A DNA stretch of 64,000 nucleotides from Cellulomonas cellasea (GTDB taxonomy: Bacteria > Actinomycetota > Actinomycetes > Actinomycetales > Cellulomonadaceae), in the NCBI RefSeq assembly GCF_006538745.1, contig NZ_BJLR01000035.1, positions 1 to 64,000 on the forward strand, written 5' to 3'. A model generated the notes under the pieces. It ran no database searches and was not told the DNA's origin. It worked only from the letters and a program-made list of their open reading frames with translations. Position numbers and translations under genes: made by a program. Below are positions 43,495 to 51,975 of the stretch, piece by piece. The first letter of the stretch is position 1; every line of letters begins with the position of its first letter.

Positions 43495-45699
43495 ATGGAA
43501 CCGAGCGAGTACCTGTCGATCCTCCGGCGGAACTGGCTGCTGCTCGTCCTGGCGGCGGTCCTCGGGTTCGTCGGCGGGTACGGGTACGCGCAGACCGTCC
43601 CCCCGAGCTACCGCGCGAAGGCGAGCGTGTTCATCGCGGTCCCGCCCGGCGCGACGGTCAACGAGGACGTGCAGGGCTCGACGTACGTGCAGAACACCGT
43701 CCCGAGCCTCGCCCGGCTCGCCGTCCAGCCCGTCGTGCTCGACGAGGTCATCGAGGACCTCGACCTCGGCACGACCGCCGGCCCGCTCGCCAAGACCGTG
43801 ACCGTCGAGAGCCCCCTCGACACGTCCATCCTCGAGATCTCCGTCGTGAGCGCCGAGCCGGAGCGCGCCGCGGCGATCGCGAACGGGATCGCGGACCAGC
43901 TGCCGGAGTCCGTCGCGACCCTCATGGGCGACCGGGACTCCGACCGGCCCGCGATCCAGATCACCACGACGGGCCCCGCGACCCCGCCGGCGTTCGCGTT
44001 CTCCCCGAACACGAAGCTCGACGCGGCGACGGGCATGGCGCTCGGGCTCGCCCTCGGCGTCGCGTTCCTGCTCGGCCGGCGCCTCATCGACACGCGCGTG
44101 CGCAGCCTGCGGGACCTGCGCCGCGTGACCGACGCCGCCGTCCTGAGCGTCGTGCGGTGGGAGCGGCGGGACACCGAGGACCGCCTGGTCGTGCGCGACC
44201 GCCCGCAGAGCGACCGCGCGGAGGCGTTCCGCCGGCTGCGCACCAACCTGCGGTTCCTCAACCTGCGCGGCTCCGGTCGCACGATCGTCGTGACGTCGTC
44301 GCTGCCCGGCGAGGGCAAGTCGGTCACGACCATCAACCTCGCGATGGCGATGGCCGAGGGCTCGTCGCGGATCCTGCTGGTCGACGCGGACCTGCGCCGG
44401 CCGTCGGTGGCCCGCATGCTCGGGCTCGAGGGTGCGGTCGGCCTGACCACGGTGCTCATCGGCGACGCGAGCCTCGACGAGGTGGTCCAGCCCTTCGGCG
44501 ACGGCACGCTCGACGTGCTGGCCTCCGGGCAGATCCCGCCGAACCCGAGCGAGCTGCTCGACTCCGACGCGATGGCCGAGCTGCTGCGCGAGGCCGCGCT
44601 GCGCTACGACATCGTGCTGCTCGACTCCGCTCCCCTCCTCCCCGTGACGGACGCGGCGGTGCTCGCTCGGCTCACGGACGGCGCCCTGCTCGTCGTCGGC
44701 TGCCGCAAGGCGCACCGGCACCAGGTCGCCGAGGCCCTGTCCTCGCTCGAGACCGTCTCCGCACGCCTGCTCGGCATCGTGCTCAACCAGATCTCGTCCA
44801 AGGAGTCCGGCGCGGCCTACGTGTACGGGTCGGTGCCGGGCGGCGACACCCGGCCGACGGGCCGCGGCCGGCGCGGTGCGCAGCGCGCGCGGGGCGCGGG
44901 CGAGACGGCCCGGCCGACCCACGCCGCCCCCGGTCGCGCGTCCGGGCGCTCGTCGTCGGCCCCGGTCGCCGCGCCGCAGCACGCGGGCGCCGCCGCGACG
45001 CCGGGCGTGCCCGGGCCCACGGGTCCGCGGTTCGTGGGCCCGAGCCTGCCCGAGGTGCTGGCCGGGATCGAGGACCCCGCCTCCGGCGAGCGCCCGCCCG
45101 CCCAGTGGTCACCGGTGTCCGCCGCCACGACGGAGGCCGACGCCGAGGAGACCCCCGCGACGCGCGCCCTGCCGACCGTCGCCACCGCGCCCGCGCCGGA
45201 CGCGGCGCCGGGGCAGCGTCCGGGCGCGCCGGAGGGGCAGGGCACCGCGCCGCGACCCGCCGCACCGGCACCGGCCGCACCCGCCGCTCCGGCGCAGACC
45301 GCGCCCGCGGCTCAGGCACCGCCGCAGTCCGCGCCCGCGGCTCCCGCACCGGCGCAGGCCGCACCCGCCCCCGTGGCGCAGGCTCCGGGCACCCCGCGCC
45401 CCGCTCCGAACGCCGCGCCCGGCCCGCAGTCCCGAGGTCGGGACACGTCAGCCGCCCCGGCGACGCGACCGTCCACCGTCCCGCTCGGGCCGGACACCGC
45501 GGCGAGCCGGCAGGGACCCGGCGGTGCGCCCGCCCGGCCGGCCGCCTCGCCCGCCGACGTGCTCGCCGCACCGCTCACCGCCCGCGCCGCCGAGCCGCCG
45601 CGCAGCGACGGGCGTGCACACGGCCCGGACGCGTCGGGCGCCGGTGCGCCCGTGACCGAGCCGAACGGCCCCGCGACGACGGTCCCCGCCCAGACCTGA
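43495..45699 (+). CDS. Polysaccharide chain-length/BY-kinase fusion protein with unusual C-terminal tail
   Basis: 734 residues from ATG at 43495 with AAGGACGG upstream. Wzz-type domain with two membrane helices (about 14-32 and 178-198) and the extracytoplasmic loop between them; then a bacterial tyrosine kinase domain at about 240-435 with Walker A (SLPGEGKSVTT, about 269), Walker A' (ILLVDADLRRPS, 293-304) and Walker B (IVLLDSAP, about 373). In normal BY-kinases a C-terminal tyrosine cluster is autophosphorylated. Here the last tyrosines are Tyr442 and Tyr444, and the final 290 residues contain none, being Pro/Ala/Gly-rich. It controls polymer length and export in exopolysaccharide assembly. 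Confidence 0.9.
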   Translation: MEPSEYLSILRRNWLLLVLAAVLGFVGGYGYAQTVPPSYRAKASVFIAVPPGATVNEDVQGSTYVQNTVPSLARLAVQPVVLDEVIEDLDLGTTAGPLAKTVTVESPLDTSILEISVVSAEPERAAAIANGIADQLPESVATLMGDRDSDRPAIQITTTGPATPPAFAFSPNTKLDAATGMALGLALGVAFLLGRRLIDTRVRSLRDLRRVTDAAVLSVVRWERRDTEDRLVVRDRPQSDRAEAFRRLRTNLRFLNLRGSGRTIVVTSSLPGEGKSVTTINLAMAMAEGSSRILLVDADLRRPSVARMLGLEGAVGLTTVLIGDASLDEVVQPFGDGTLDVLASGQIPPNPSELLDSDAMAELLREAALRYDIVLLDSAPLLPVTDAAVLARLTDGALLVVGCRKAHRHQVAEALSSLETVSARLLGIVLNQISSKESGAAYVYGSVPGGDTRPTGRGRRGAQRARGAGETARPTHAAPGRASGRSSSAPVAAPQHAGAAATPGVPGPTGPRFVGPSLPEVLAGIEDPASGERPPAQWSPVSAATTEADAEETPATRALPTVATAPAPDAAPGQRPGAPEGQGTAPRPAAPAPAAPAAPAQTAPAAQAPPQSAPAAPAPAQAAPAPVAQAPGTPRPAPNAAPGPQSRGRDTSAAPATRPSTVPLGPDTAASRQGPGGAPARPAASPADVLAAPLTARAAEPPRSDGRAHGPDASGAGAPVTEPNGPATTVPAQT

Positions 45700-45881
45700 G
45701 ACGGCGCCCCCGGCGCCGCCGGACGGCTCCGCGCCGCCGGACGGCCCTGCGCGGCCGGCGGCCACGTCGGTCCGAGGACGGCTGCCCCGAGCAGCCACGG
45801 ACCGGGCGCGGACCGTCGACCTCGGCCTGCCGCACCGACCCCCCGACCGGTCCGTCGCGAGCCGCGCGCCGGAAGCGCCCG
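45700..45881. other. Gap between convergent BY-kinase and GT39-like genes
   Basis: 182 bases, containing two copies of GCGCCGCCGGACGGC (about 45714-45728 and 45731-45745). No clear terminator hairpin of the form seen elsewhere in this window, and no gene. Confidence 0.4.
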
Positions 45882-47399
45882 TCAGCCCGCGCGCTCGAGC
45901 AGCACGACCGCGGTGTGCGCGCCCTGCCACTCGTCGGCCACCACGAACCCGAGATCCTCGAGCGCCGCGCGCTCCGGACCGTCCTCGGCGAGCGCCCGGT
46001 CCGCCACGAGCCACACCCGTGGGGCCCTCTGCAGCGCGTCCCGCGCGTCCTCGACGGTGCTGCTGCGGTCCCACAGCTCGCCCTCGGGGTCGGCCGTCGG
46101 CAGCCGGGTCGGGTCGTCCAGACCGGCGAACGCCGCGGGGTACGTGACGGCGATCGCGCGCGCGGACGACGACACCCCGAACATCTCGGTGAACACGACC
46201 GCGTCGCCGTCGCGCGCCGACCCCGCGAGGAACCGGACCGCCGGTGCCCAGTCGGAGGTGTCCTTGCCCGCCGTCCGGCGCTCGGTGACGTAGGACGGGA
46301 CGGCCAGCAGCGCGACGAGCACGAGCGCGGCCACGACCTGCGCGCGGGTGCGCAGCGACGTCAGGGCCTCCCCCACGAGCAGCGCGAGGGCGGGCACCGA
46401 GAAGGCCAGGTACTTCGGGGTGTACATCGGGAACGAGACCAGCGAGTACGCGAGCACCCCGAGCGTCGGGAGCACGAGCCAGGGCAGCGCGACGACGACG
46501 GTGGACAGCCCCGGGGCGCCACGCCCGGCGCGGACCGTCCGCACGAGCACCCAGGCGACCGCCGCCCAGCAGACCAGGGCCAGCGGCACGGACAGCAGCC
46601 CGTCCGTGCCGAACGCCTGGTCGACGACGACGCCGCGCACCGTCCGCAGCCCGAGCTCGGGGATCCACGAGACCTGGCCGGACTGGGCCGCCGAGCGCAG
46701 GAGCACCGGCGCGGCGAGCACGCCCCCACCCGCGGCGGCGACCACGAACCCGGTCAGCGCACGGCGACCGGGACGCGCGAGGAGCACGGTCACGCCGTGC
46801 GCGACGACGAGCAGCCCGAGGAACACCCACAGCGACACCCCGAAGCCGACGAGCACCGCGTAGCCGCCCCACCAGCCCCAGCCCCGGCGCCGGAGCGCCG
46901 TCACGAGGAGGACGGTCGCCCACACGGCGACGGCCGCCACGAGCGCCCCCGAGCGCGCCTCGGTCGCGAGCCACGTGGTGCGCGGCAGCACCGCGACGAC
47001 GACGCCGGCGAGCAGTCCGAGCCGCGGCCCGCCCAGCGCACGCCCGAGCACCACGACACCGGCCGCCATCACACCGACGCCGAGCGCGCTCAGGGCCCGC
47101 GCCGCGAGCAGCGACGGCCCCCACACGTCGAGCCACAGGTGCAGGACGCCGTAGTACACGCCGTGCACCGCGTCCATGTTCTCGAGGAAGCGCCCGAGGC
47201 CGGCCCAGCTGCGGGTCGCGGCGGACAGGGTCGCCGCCTCGTCGCCCCAGCCGGACGGCACCCACGAGCCGAGGAACCCCAGCACCGACGCGCCGAGGCC
47301 GACCAGGACCGGCACGAACCACCGGGACCGCGTCGCGGCACCGGCGCTCGTCGTCCCCGTCGGCGTCGACTGCTCGGCCTCCGGGACCCGCGTGGTCAT
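45882..47399 (-). CDS. GT39/ArnT-like polytopic glycosyltransferase
   Basis: 505 residues from ATG at 47399, overlapping the preceding gene by 4 bases. About ten to eleven membrane helices in residues 25-400. The conserved [17 protein letters not shown] (with the Asp-Glu pair after helix 1) matches the GT-C fold family of PMT/ArnT-like transferases that use polyprenol-phosphate sugars as donors. The C-terminal extracytoplasmic part from about residue 400 ([23 protein letters not shown]) is a Rossmann-like domain often seen in this group. The overlapping gene makes polyprenol-phosphate mannose, so mannosyl transfer is likely. The acceptor is unknown. Confidence 0.86.
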   Translation of the reverse strand: MTTRVPEAEQSTPTGTTSAGAATRSRWFVPVLVGLGASVLGFLGSWVPSGWGDEAATLSAATRSWAGLGRFLENMDAVHGVYYGVLHLWLDVWGPSLLAARALSALGVGVMAAGVVVLGRALGGPRLGLLAGVVVAVLPRTTWLATEARSGALVAAVAVWATVLLVTALRRRGWGWWGGYAVLVGFGVSLWVFLGLLVVAHGVTVLLARPGRRALTGFVVAAAGGGVLAAPVLLRSAAQSGQVSWIPELGLRTVRGVVVDQAFGTDGLLSVPLALVCWAAVAWVLVRTVRAGRGAPGLSTVVVALPWLVLPTLGVLAYSLVSFPMYTPKYLAFSVPALALLVGEALTSLRTRAQVVAALVLVALLAVPSYVTERRTAGKDTSDWAPAVRFLAGSARDGDAVVFTEMFGVSSSARAIAVTYPAAFAGLDDPTRLPTADPEGELWDRSSTVEDARDALQRAPRVWLVADRALAEDGPERAALEDLGFVVADEWQGAHTAVVLLERAG

Positions 47400-48202
47400 C
47401 GCGGGACGCCGGCCGCCACGGTCGGACGGGCGGGCGCGCGGCGGGTGACCCGCTCGAAGCCCCAGCGGGTGACGCGCCCCATCGCCTCGACGACGATGTC
47501 CCGGCTCATCTTCGACTCGCCGCGCTCTCGCTCGACGAAGGTGACCGGCACCTCGACGACGCGCATGCCCGCGTGGTGGGCACGGCGCACGAGGTCGATC
47601 TGGAAGCAGTAGCCCTGGCTCTCGATGCCGTCCGCCACGATGCGCCGCAGGGCGTCGGCGCGGTACGCGCGGTAGCCGGCCGTGGCGTCGCGCACGGGGA
47701 TCCCGCACATCACGCGCGCGTAGATGCTGCCGCCGCGTGAGAGCAGCTTCCGGTGCAGCGGCCAGTTCACGACCGAGCCGCCCCGGACCCAGCGCGAGCC
47801 GATGACGAGGTCCGCGGGCCGCTCGTCGACGGCCGCGAGGAGGGACGGCAGCTGCTCGGGCAGGTGCGACCCGTCCGCGTCCATCTCGACGACGACGCCG
47901 TACCCGCGGTCGAACGCCCAGGCGAACCCGGCGAGGTACGCCGCTCCGAGGCCGGCCTTGCTCGTCCGGTGCAGCACGTGGACCTGGGGGTCGGCGGCGG
48001 CCAGGGCGTCCGCGAGGTCGCCCGTCCCGTCCGGGGAGCCGTCGTCGACGACCAGCACGTGCGCGTCGGGCACGGCGGTGCGCACGCGCGCGACGATGCT
48101 CTCGACGTTGAGGCTCTCGTTGTAGGTCGGTATGACGACGAGCGGGGTCCCGGCGAGCGCGCCGGACGCACCCGCCTCCCCCTCGGCAGGCTCGGACAGC
48201 AT
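47396..48202 (-). CDS. Polyprenol monophosphomannose synthase (dolichol-phosphate mannosyltransferase type)
   Basis: 268 residues from ATG at 48202. GT2 fold: [19 protein letters not shown] at the start, [15 protein letters not shown] (nucleotide-binding), the acidic [16 protein letters not shown] (metal-binding DxD), [15 protein letters not shown] and [29 protein letters not shown]. The family transfers mannose from GDP-mannose to polyprenol phosphate on the cytoplasmic face. No C-terminal membrane helices, so it is the Ppm1 catalytic type. Feeds the overlapping GT39-like gene. Confidence 0.93.
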   Translation of the reverse strand: MLSEPAEGEAGASGALAGTPLVVIPTYNESLNVESIVARVRTAVPDAHVLVVDDGSPDGTGDLADALAAADPQVHVLHRTSKAGLGAAYLAGFAWAFDRGYGVVVEMDADGSHLPEQLPSLLAAVDERPADLVIGSRWVRGGSVVNWPLHRKLLSRGGSIYARVMCGIPVRDATAGYRAYRADALRRIVADGIESQGYCFQIDLVRRAHHAGMRVVEVPVTFVERERGESKMSRDIVVEAMGRVTRWGFERVTRRAPARPTVAAGVPR

Positions 48203-48410
48203 CGTCGACTCCCTCGTTCCCCGTCGCGTCGGCGGTGCGCGACCCGTGTGCCGGCCGCGGGGACCTCGTCCCGATCGTCACCCTAGCCGCCGCGCGGAGC
48301 CGCTCGACACCTCCCGGCGGGTGAGGTTTGTCCGGTTCTCTCACCCTCGGCGCGGCTCCCACCACGCGCGCCGACGGGGGACAATCGTGCTGCACCGACC
48401 GAGGGGGGAC

Positions 48411-49796
48411 ATGCGCAGCACGCGCCGGCACGGCGGGGACCCGGGAGGTCGGGCGGGGTCCGACCTCCTCGACGTCTCCGTCCAGGACGCGCGCGCACCC
48501 CTCGCCTCCGCCCGGCCCGCCGTCCCCCGCGCGTTGGTCCGCGGGGATGTCACCGACCCGGCGGTGCAGCTCAACCGCTGGATCGCCGTCGTGGCAGTCG
48601 TCCTCACCGGCATGCGCGTGCGCGTCGTGCAGGAGGTGGTTCCCGGCCTGATCGTCGCCGTGGCGCTCCTCCCGGTGTGGCTGCCGGCGCTGCGCCGCTT
48701 CGTCGGCGCCCGCGTCATGCTGGGCCTCGGCGCGCTGGCGCTGCTGAACGGCGCGTGGCTGACCGTGTGGTCGGCGGCCGACCACGAGATCAGCTCGGGG
48801 CTGGCCACGAGCACGTCGGTCGTGATGGCCTCGCTCCTCGGCGGGGTCGGCGTCGTGGTGTGGGCCCGCACGCTGCTGCCCGACGCGTGGGTCGGCATCT
48901 GGCTCGGCCTGGGTGCGCTCGCGGCCGCCCTCGCCCGCCCGGTCACGTGGGGCGTGAACCCCTGGAAGTTCGCGATCGCGGTCCCCGTGTCGATCATCGT
49001 GCTCTCGGCGGCGCGGCTGTCGCGCCGGCGGATCGTCGACGTCGGCGCGCTCGTCGTGCTCGCGCTGTTCTCCGCGACGCAGGACTCCCGCTCCGCCTTC
49101 GCGATCTACCTCGTCGCGGCGACGCTCCTGCTGTGGCAGGCCGTCCCCTCGCGCGTGCAGGGCGAGGCGTCGTCGTGGCGGCGACGGCTCCAGGTGCTCG
49201 CCGTGATGGGCGCGGTCGTGGCCGCCATGTACAACCTCGGCGTCTCGCTCATCCTGGACGGCCACCTGGGCGAGTCGGCGCAGCAGCGCACCCTCGAGCA
49301 GATCCGCGCGTCCGGCTCGCTGCTGCTGGGCGGCCGTCCGGAGCTCGCCGCGACGATGGCGCTGATGCAGGAGCGGCCGCTCGGCTTCGGCCCCGGCACG
49401 CTGCCGTCGCCGGGCGACGTCGCGACCGCCAAGGCGGGCATGAGCACCATCGGCTACGACCCCGACAACGGGTACGTCGAGCGGTTCATGTTCGGCACCC
49501 AGTTCCGGCTGCACTCCGTGATCGGGGACCTGTGGTCCGCGTTCGGGATCGTGGGTGCGGTGTTCGCGCTCGCCATGCTCGTGCTCGTCGTCCTGGCGCT
49601 CGCGGGGGCCCTCACGGCCAAGCGCGCGAGCGGCCTGACGGTGTGGCTGACGTTCCTGACCGCGTGGAACCTGTTCTTCGGCACGTTCAACGGGTCGACG
49701 ACCACGTTCGTCGCGGTGCTGGCGCTCGCGATGCTGCGCCGGGACGCCTCGCCGCCGCAGCCCGACGACGCGCTCGCCGCACCCGGCCGGGCGTAG
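48411..49796 (+). CDS. O-antigen ligase/polymerase-like membrane protein
   Basis: 461 residues from ATG at 48411 with GAGGGGGGAC upstream. About ten to eleven membrane helices. The short extracytoplasmic stretch around ATQDSRSAFAIYLVAATLLL fits the Wzy_C/O-antigen ligase conserved region, and a larger loop after helix 8 (LLLGGRPELAATMALMQERPLGFGPGTLPSPGDVATAK) resembles the periplasmic loop of ligases and polymerases. It probably polymerises repeat units on the outer face, or transfers the polymer to an acceptor; the two cannot be told apart here. Divergent from the mannose synthase gene. Confidence 0.82.
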   Translation: MRSTRRHGGDPGGRAGSDLLDVSVQDARAPLASARPAVPRALVRGDVTDPAVQLNRWIAVVAVVLTGMRVRVVQEVVPGLIVAVALLPVWLPALRRFVGARVMLGLGALALLNGAWLTVWSAADHEISSGLATSTSVVMASLLGGVGVVVWARTLLPDAWVGIWLGLGALAAALARPVTWGVNPWKFAIAVPVSIIVLSAARLSRRRIVDVGALVVLALFSATQDSRSAFAIYLVAATLLLWQAVPSRVQGEASSWRRRLQVLAVMGAVVAAMYNLGVSLILDGHLGESAQQRTLEQIRASGSLLLGGRPELAATMALMQERPLGFGPGTLPSPGDVATAKAGMSTIGYDPDNGYVERFMFGTQFRLHSVIGDLWSAFGIVGAVFALAMLVLVVLALAGALTAKRASGLTVWLTFLTAWNLFFGTFNGSTTTFVAVLALAMLRRDASPPQPDDALAAPGRA

Positions 49797-49846
49797 GCGA
49801 CCCGCGGCCCGGCGCGGCACCGCCCGCCCGGGGGGGCACAGGCCGG

Positions 49847-49875
49847 CCGGCGGACGGTTCGACACCGTCCGCCGG
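49847..49875. terminator. Bidirectional terminator between ligase-like and tandem-GT2 genes
   Basis: CCGGCGGACGGT at 49847-49858 pairs perfectly (12 bp) with ACCGTCCGCCGG at 49864-49875, loop TCGAC. Convergent genes end on both sides. Confidence 0.75.
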
Positions 49876-49887
49876 GGCTCCCGAGCC

Positions 49888-51975
49888 CTAGGAGCCGGCG
49901 ACCACGGCCGGCACGCACGCGTCGTGCGCGCCCGCCGGCACCGCGACCGACGGGCCACCCGCGCGCTCCGCGGTCGCGGGCGCCGCCCCGGCACCCACGT
50001 CACGGCCCCGCGCGTACTCCGCGTACGTCACGCCGGCGGCGCCCACGAGCGCGCCCCACCCGCTCGCGACGTGGACCTCGCCCTGGGCGCGCCGCGCGAG
50101 CGACCGGGTGAGCAGGCCGCCCACCGCCCGCACCCCGCCGCGCACGAGCAGCGCGGCACCGTGGGCGGCGAGCACGAGCCGCTGCCGGGCCCGCGCCGCC
50201 CTCGTCCCGCGCAGCGCCAGGAGCACCGCGCTCCAGGTCGTGCCCGTGCGGTAGGCGCGGCGCAGCACCCAGGCGCGCGTCGCCCGCTCGTCCGCGACGG
50301 GCTCCTCGGCGACCGCCTCGGCGCACCAGCGCACGACCTCGCCCTGCGCGCCGAGCGCCCGGGTCAGCATGGAGTCCTCGCCCCCGCTCGCGCCGAACCG
50401 CTCGTCGAAGCGCAGCCCGTGCCGGCGCAGCACGCGCAGGTCGAGCAGGAGGTTGCCGGCCCCGGCACCGGGGACGACGGTCCCCGACGGGCCCGGCGGG
50501 CGCAGCTCGAAGAAGCCGCTCGCGCGGACCCACGGGTCGACGGGCTCCGCGAGCCGGCGGACGGTCGGCCCGGCGACGGCCGCGCAGCCCCACCGGCGCC
50601 ACGCGTCGAGCAGGTGCTCGAGCCAGCCGTCGCGGGGGACCTCGTCGTCGTCGAAGAAGACGACCGCGTCGCTCGACGCGCCGGCGTCGAGGGCATGGTT
50701 GCGCACGGCGGCCAGGCCGGGCCGCGGCTCGTGGCAGTAGTCCACGCGCCCGGACCACGTGCCGGTCACGAGCTCCCGGGCGCTCGCGTCCGGGTCGTTG
50801 TCGACGACGAGGACGCGCACGTCGGGACCGAGGCGCTCGGCCTGCTCGACGACCCGGTCGAGGGCGTGCGCGAGGGTCGCCGGCCGGCGGAACGTCGCGA
50901 TCGCGACCGTGACCTTCCCGGTCGACGGCTCGTCGGTGCGGGGCACGGTCCCGCCCGTCGCGAGGGGCTGCGCCGGTGCGGGCGTGCCCGGGCGCGCGTA
51001 CTCGGCGTACACGTGCCCGACGAGCCCGGCGAGCATCCCGGACCCGCGGGCGAGCGTCCGGCGCCCGCGCGCCTCGTGCGCCAGGGAGCGGGTGACGACC
51101 CCGAGGGCGGTCTGCCCGGCGCCCGCGGCGACGCGCACGCTGCCCTGGGCGAGGATCGACGCCCGGGTGCGCAGCCGGGCCGCCGGTGACCCGGCGACGA
51201 GGACGCTGACCCGGGTCCAGCCGTTGCCGGAGCGGTAGGCGCGTCGCAGCACCCACGACCGCGTGACCCGGCTCGCCGGGACGACGTCGGTGACGACCGC
51301 CTCGTCGCACCAGACCATCCGCAGGCCCCGCGCGACCGCCTGGTGCGTGAACAGGGTGTCGCTGCCGCCCGTCAGCCCGAAGCGGGCGTCGAACCGCAGG
51401 CCGGCGGCGGTGACCTGGTGCATGTCGAGCAGCAGGTTGTTGGTCGCGGCGAGCGTCACCTCGGTCCCCGTGGCGAGGCGGCGACGGTCGAAGAACCGCC
51501 CGGCACGCACCCACCGGTCCGGCTCGACGACGTACTCCGACACGACGGGCCCGACCACGGCACCCGGCCGGTCGACGAGGTACTGCTCGACGAGCAGCCG
51601 GAGCCAGCCGTCGCACGGGCGCTCGTCGTCGTCCACGAAGACGAGGAGGTCGTCCCCCGCCGCCTCGTCGAGCGCGCGGTTGCGGGCGTGCGCGATGCCG
51701 GGCTCCGGCTCGTGCACGTACCGCGCACCCGTCGCCAGCGCCTCGACGACCTCGCGGGCGCTGCCCGCCGGGTCGTTGTCGACGACCAGCACCCGGGCGC
51801 GCGGCCCGAGCCCGGCGGCCTGCGCGACGAGCGTCGGCAGCACCTCGCGCAGGTCGTCGGGGCGCAGGTACGTCAGGACCGCCACGGTCACCGAGAGCGC
51901 CGCGGCCTCCCCCGACGGGCCCGGGCCGTCCTGCTGCTCGTCGCTCTCGACCACGCGAGGCGCACCGGACGTCAC
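49888..51975 (-). CDS. Tandem GT2 glycosyltransferase (two family-2 domains in one chain)
   Basis: 695 residues from GTG at 51975, overlapping the giant surface-protein stop by 4 bases. Two whole GT2 units: first with VAVLTYLRPDDL at about 31, VLVVDNDPAGSAREVV at about 62, FVDDDERPCDGWL at 113-125 (DxD); second with VAIATFRRPATL at about 357, VLVVDNDPDASARELV at about 388, FFDDDEVPRDGWL at 440-452. Both units end in the same YAEYAR motif (about 323-328 and 651-656) and each carries a conserved WVLRRAYR segment. Looks like an internal duplication. Probably transfers sugars to the growing repeat unit, perhaps two different linkages. Confidence 0.9.
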   Translation of the reverse strand: MTSGAPRVVESDEQQDGPGPSGEAAALSVTVAVLTYLRPDDLREVLPTLVAQAAGLGPRARVLVVDNDPAGSAREVVEALATGARYVHEPEPGIAHARNRALDEAAGDDLLVFVDDDERPCDGWLRLLVEQYLVDRPGAVVGPVVSEYVVEPDRWVRAGRFFDRRRLATGTEVTLAATNNLLLDMHQVTAAGLRFDARFGLTGGSDTLFTHQAVARGLRMVWCDEAVVTDVVPASRVTRSWVLRRAYRSGNGWTRVSVLVAGSPAARLRTRASILAQGSVRVAAGAGQTALGVVTRSLAHEARGRRTLARGSGMLAGLVGHVYAEYARPGTPAPAQPLATGGTVPRTDEPSTGKVTVAIATFRRPATLAHALDRVVEQAERLGPDVRVLVVDNDPDASARELVTGTWSGRVDYCHEPRPGLAAVRNHALDAGASSDAVVFFDDDEVPRDGWLEHLLDAWRRWGCAAVAGPTVRRLAEPVDPWVRASGFFELRPPGPSGTVVPGAGAGNLLLDLRVLRRHGLRFDERFGASGGEDSMLTRALGAQGEVVRWCAEAVAEEPVADERATRAWVLRRAYRTGTTWSAVLLALRGTRAARARQRLVLAAHGAALLVRGGVRAVGGLLTRSLARRAQGEVHVASGWGALVGAAGVTYAEYARGRDVGAGAAPATAERAGGPSVAVPAGAHDACVPAVVAGS

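Noticed and set aside
43230-47612. Open frame of 1460 codons on the plus strand
   Set aside because: A third-frame shadow of the BY-kinase gene that continues opposite the GT39-like gene; Arg/Pro-rich and without motifs.
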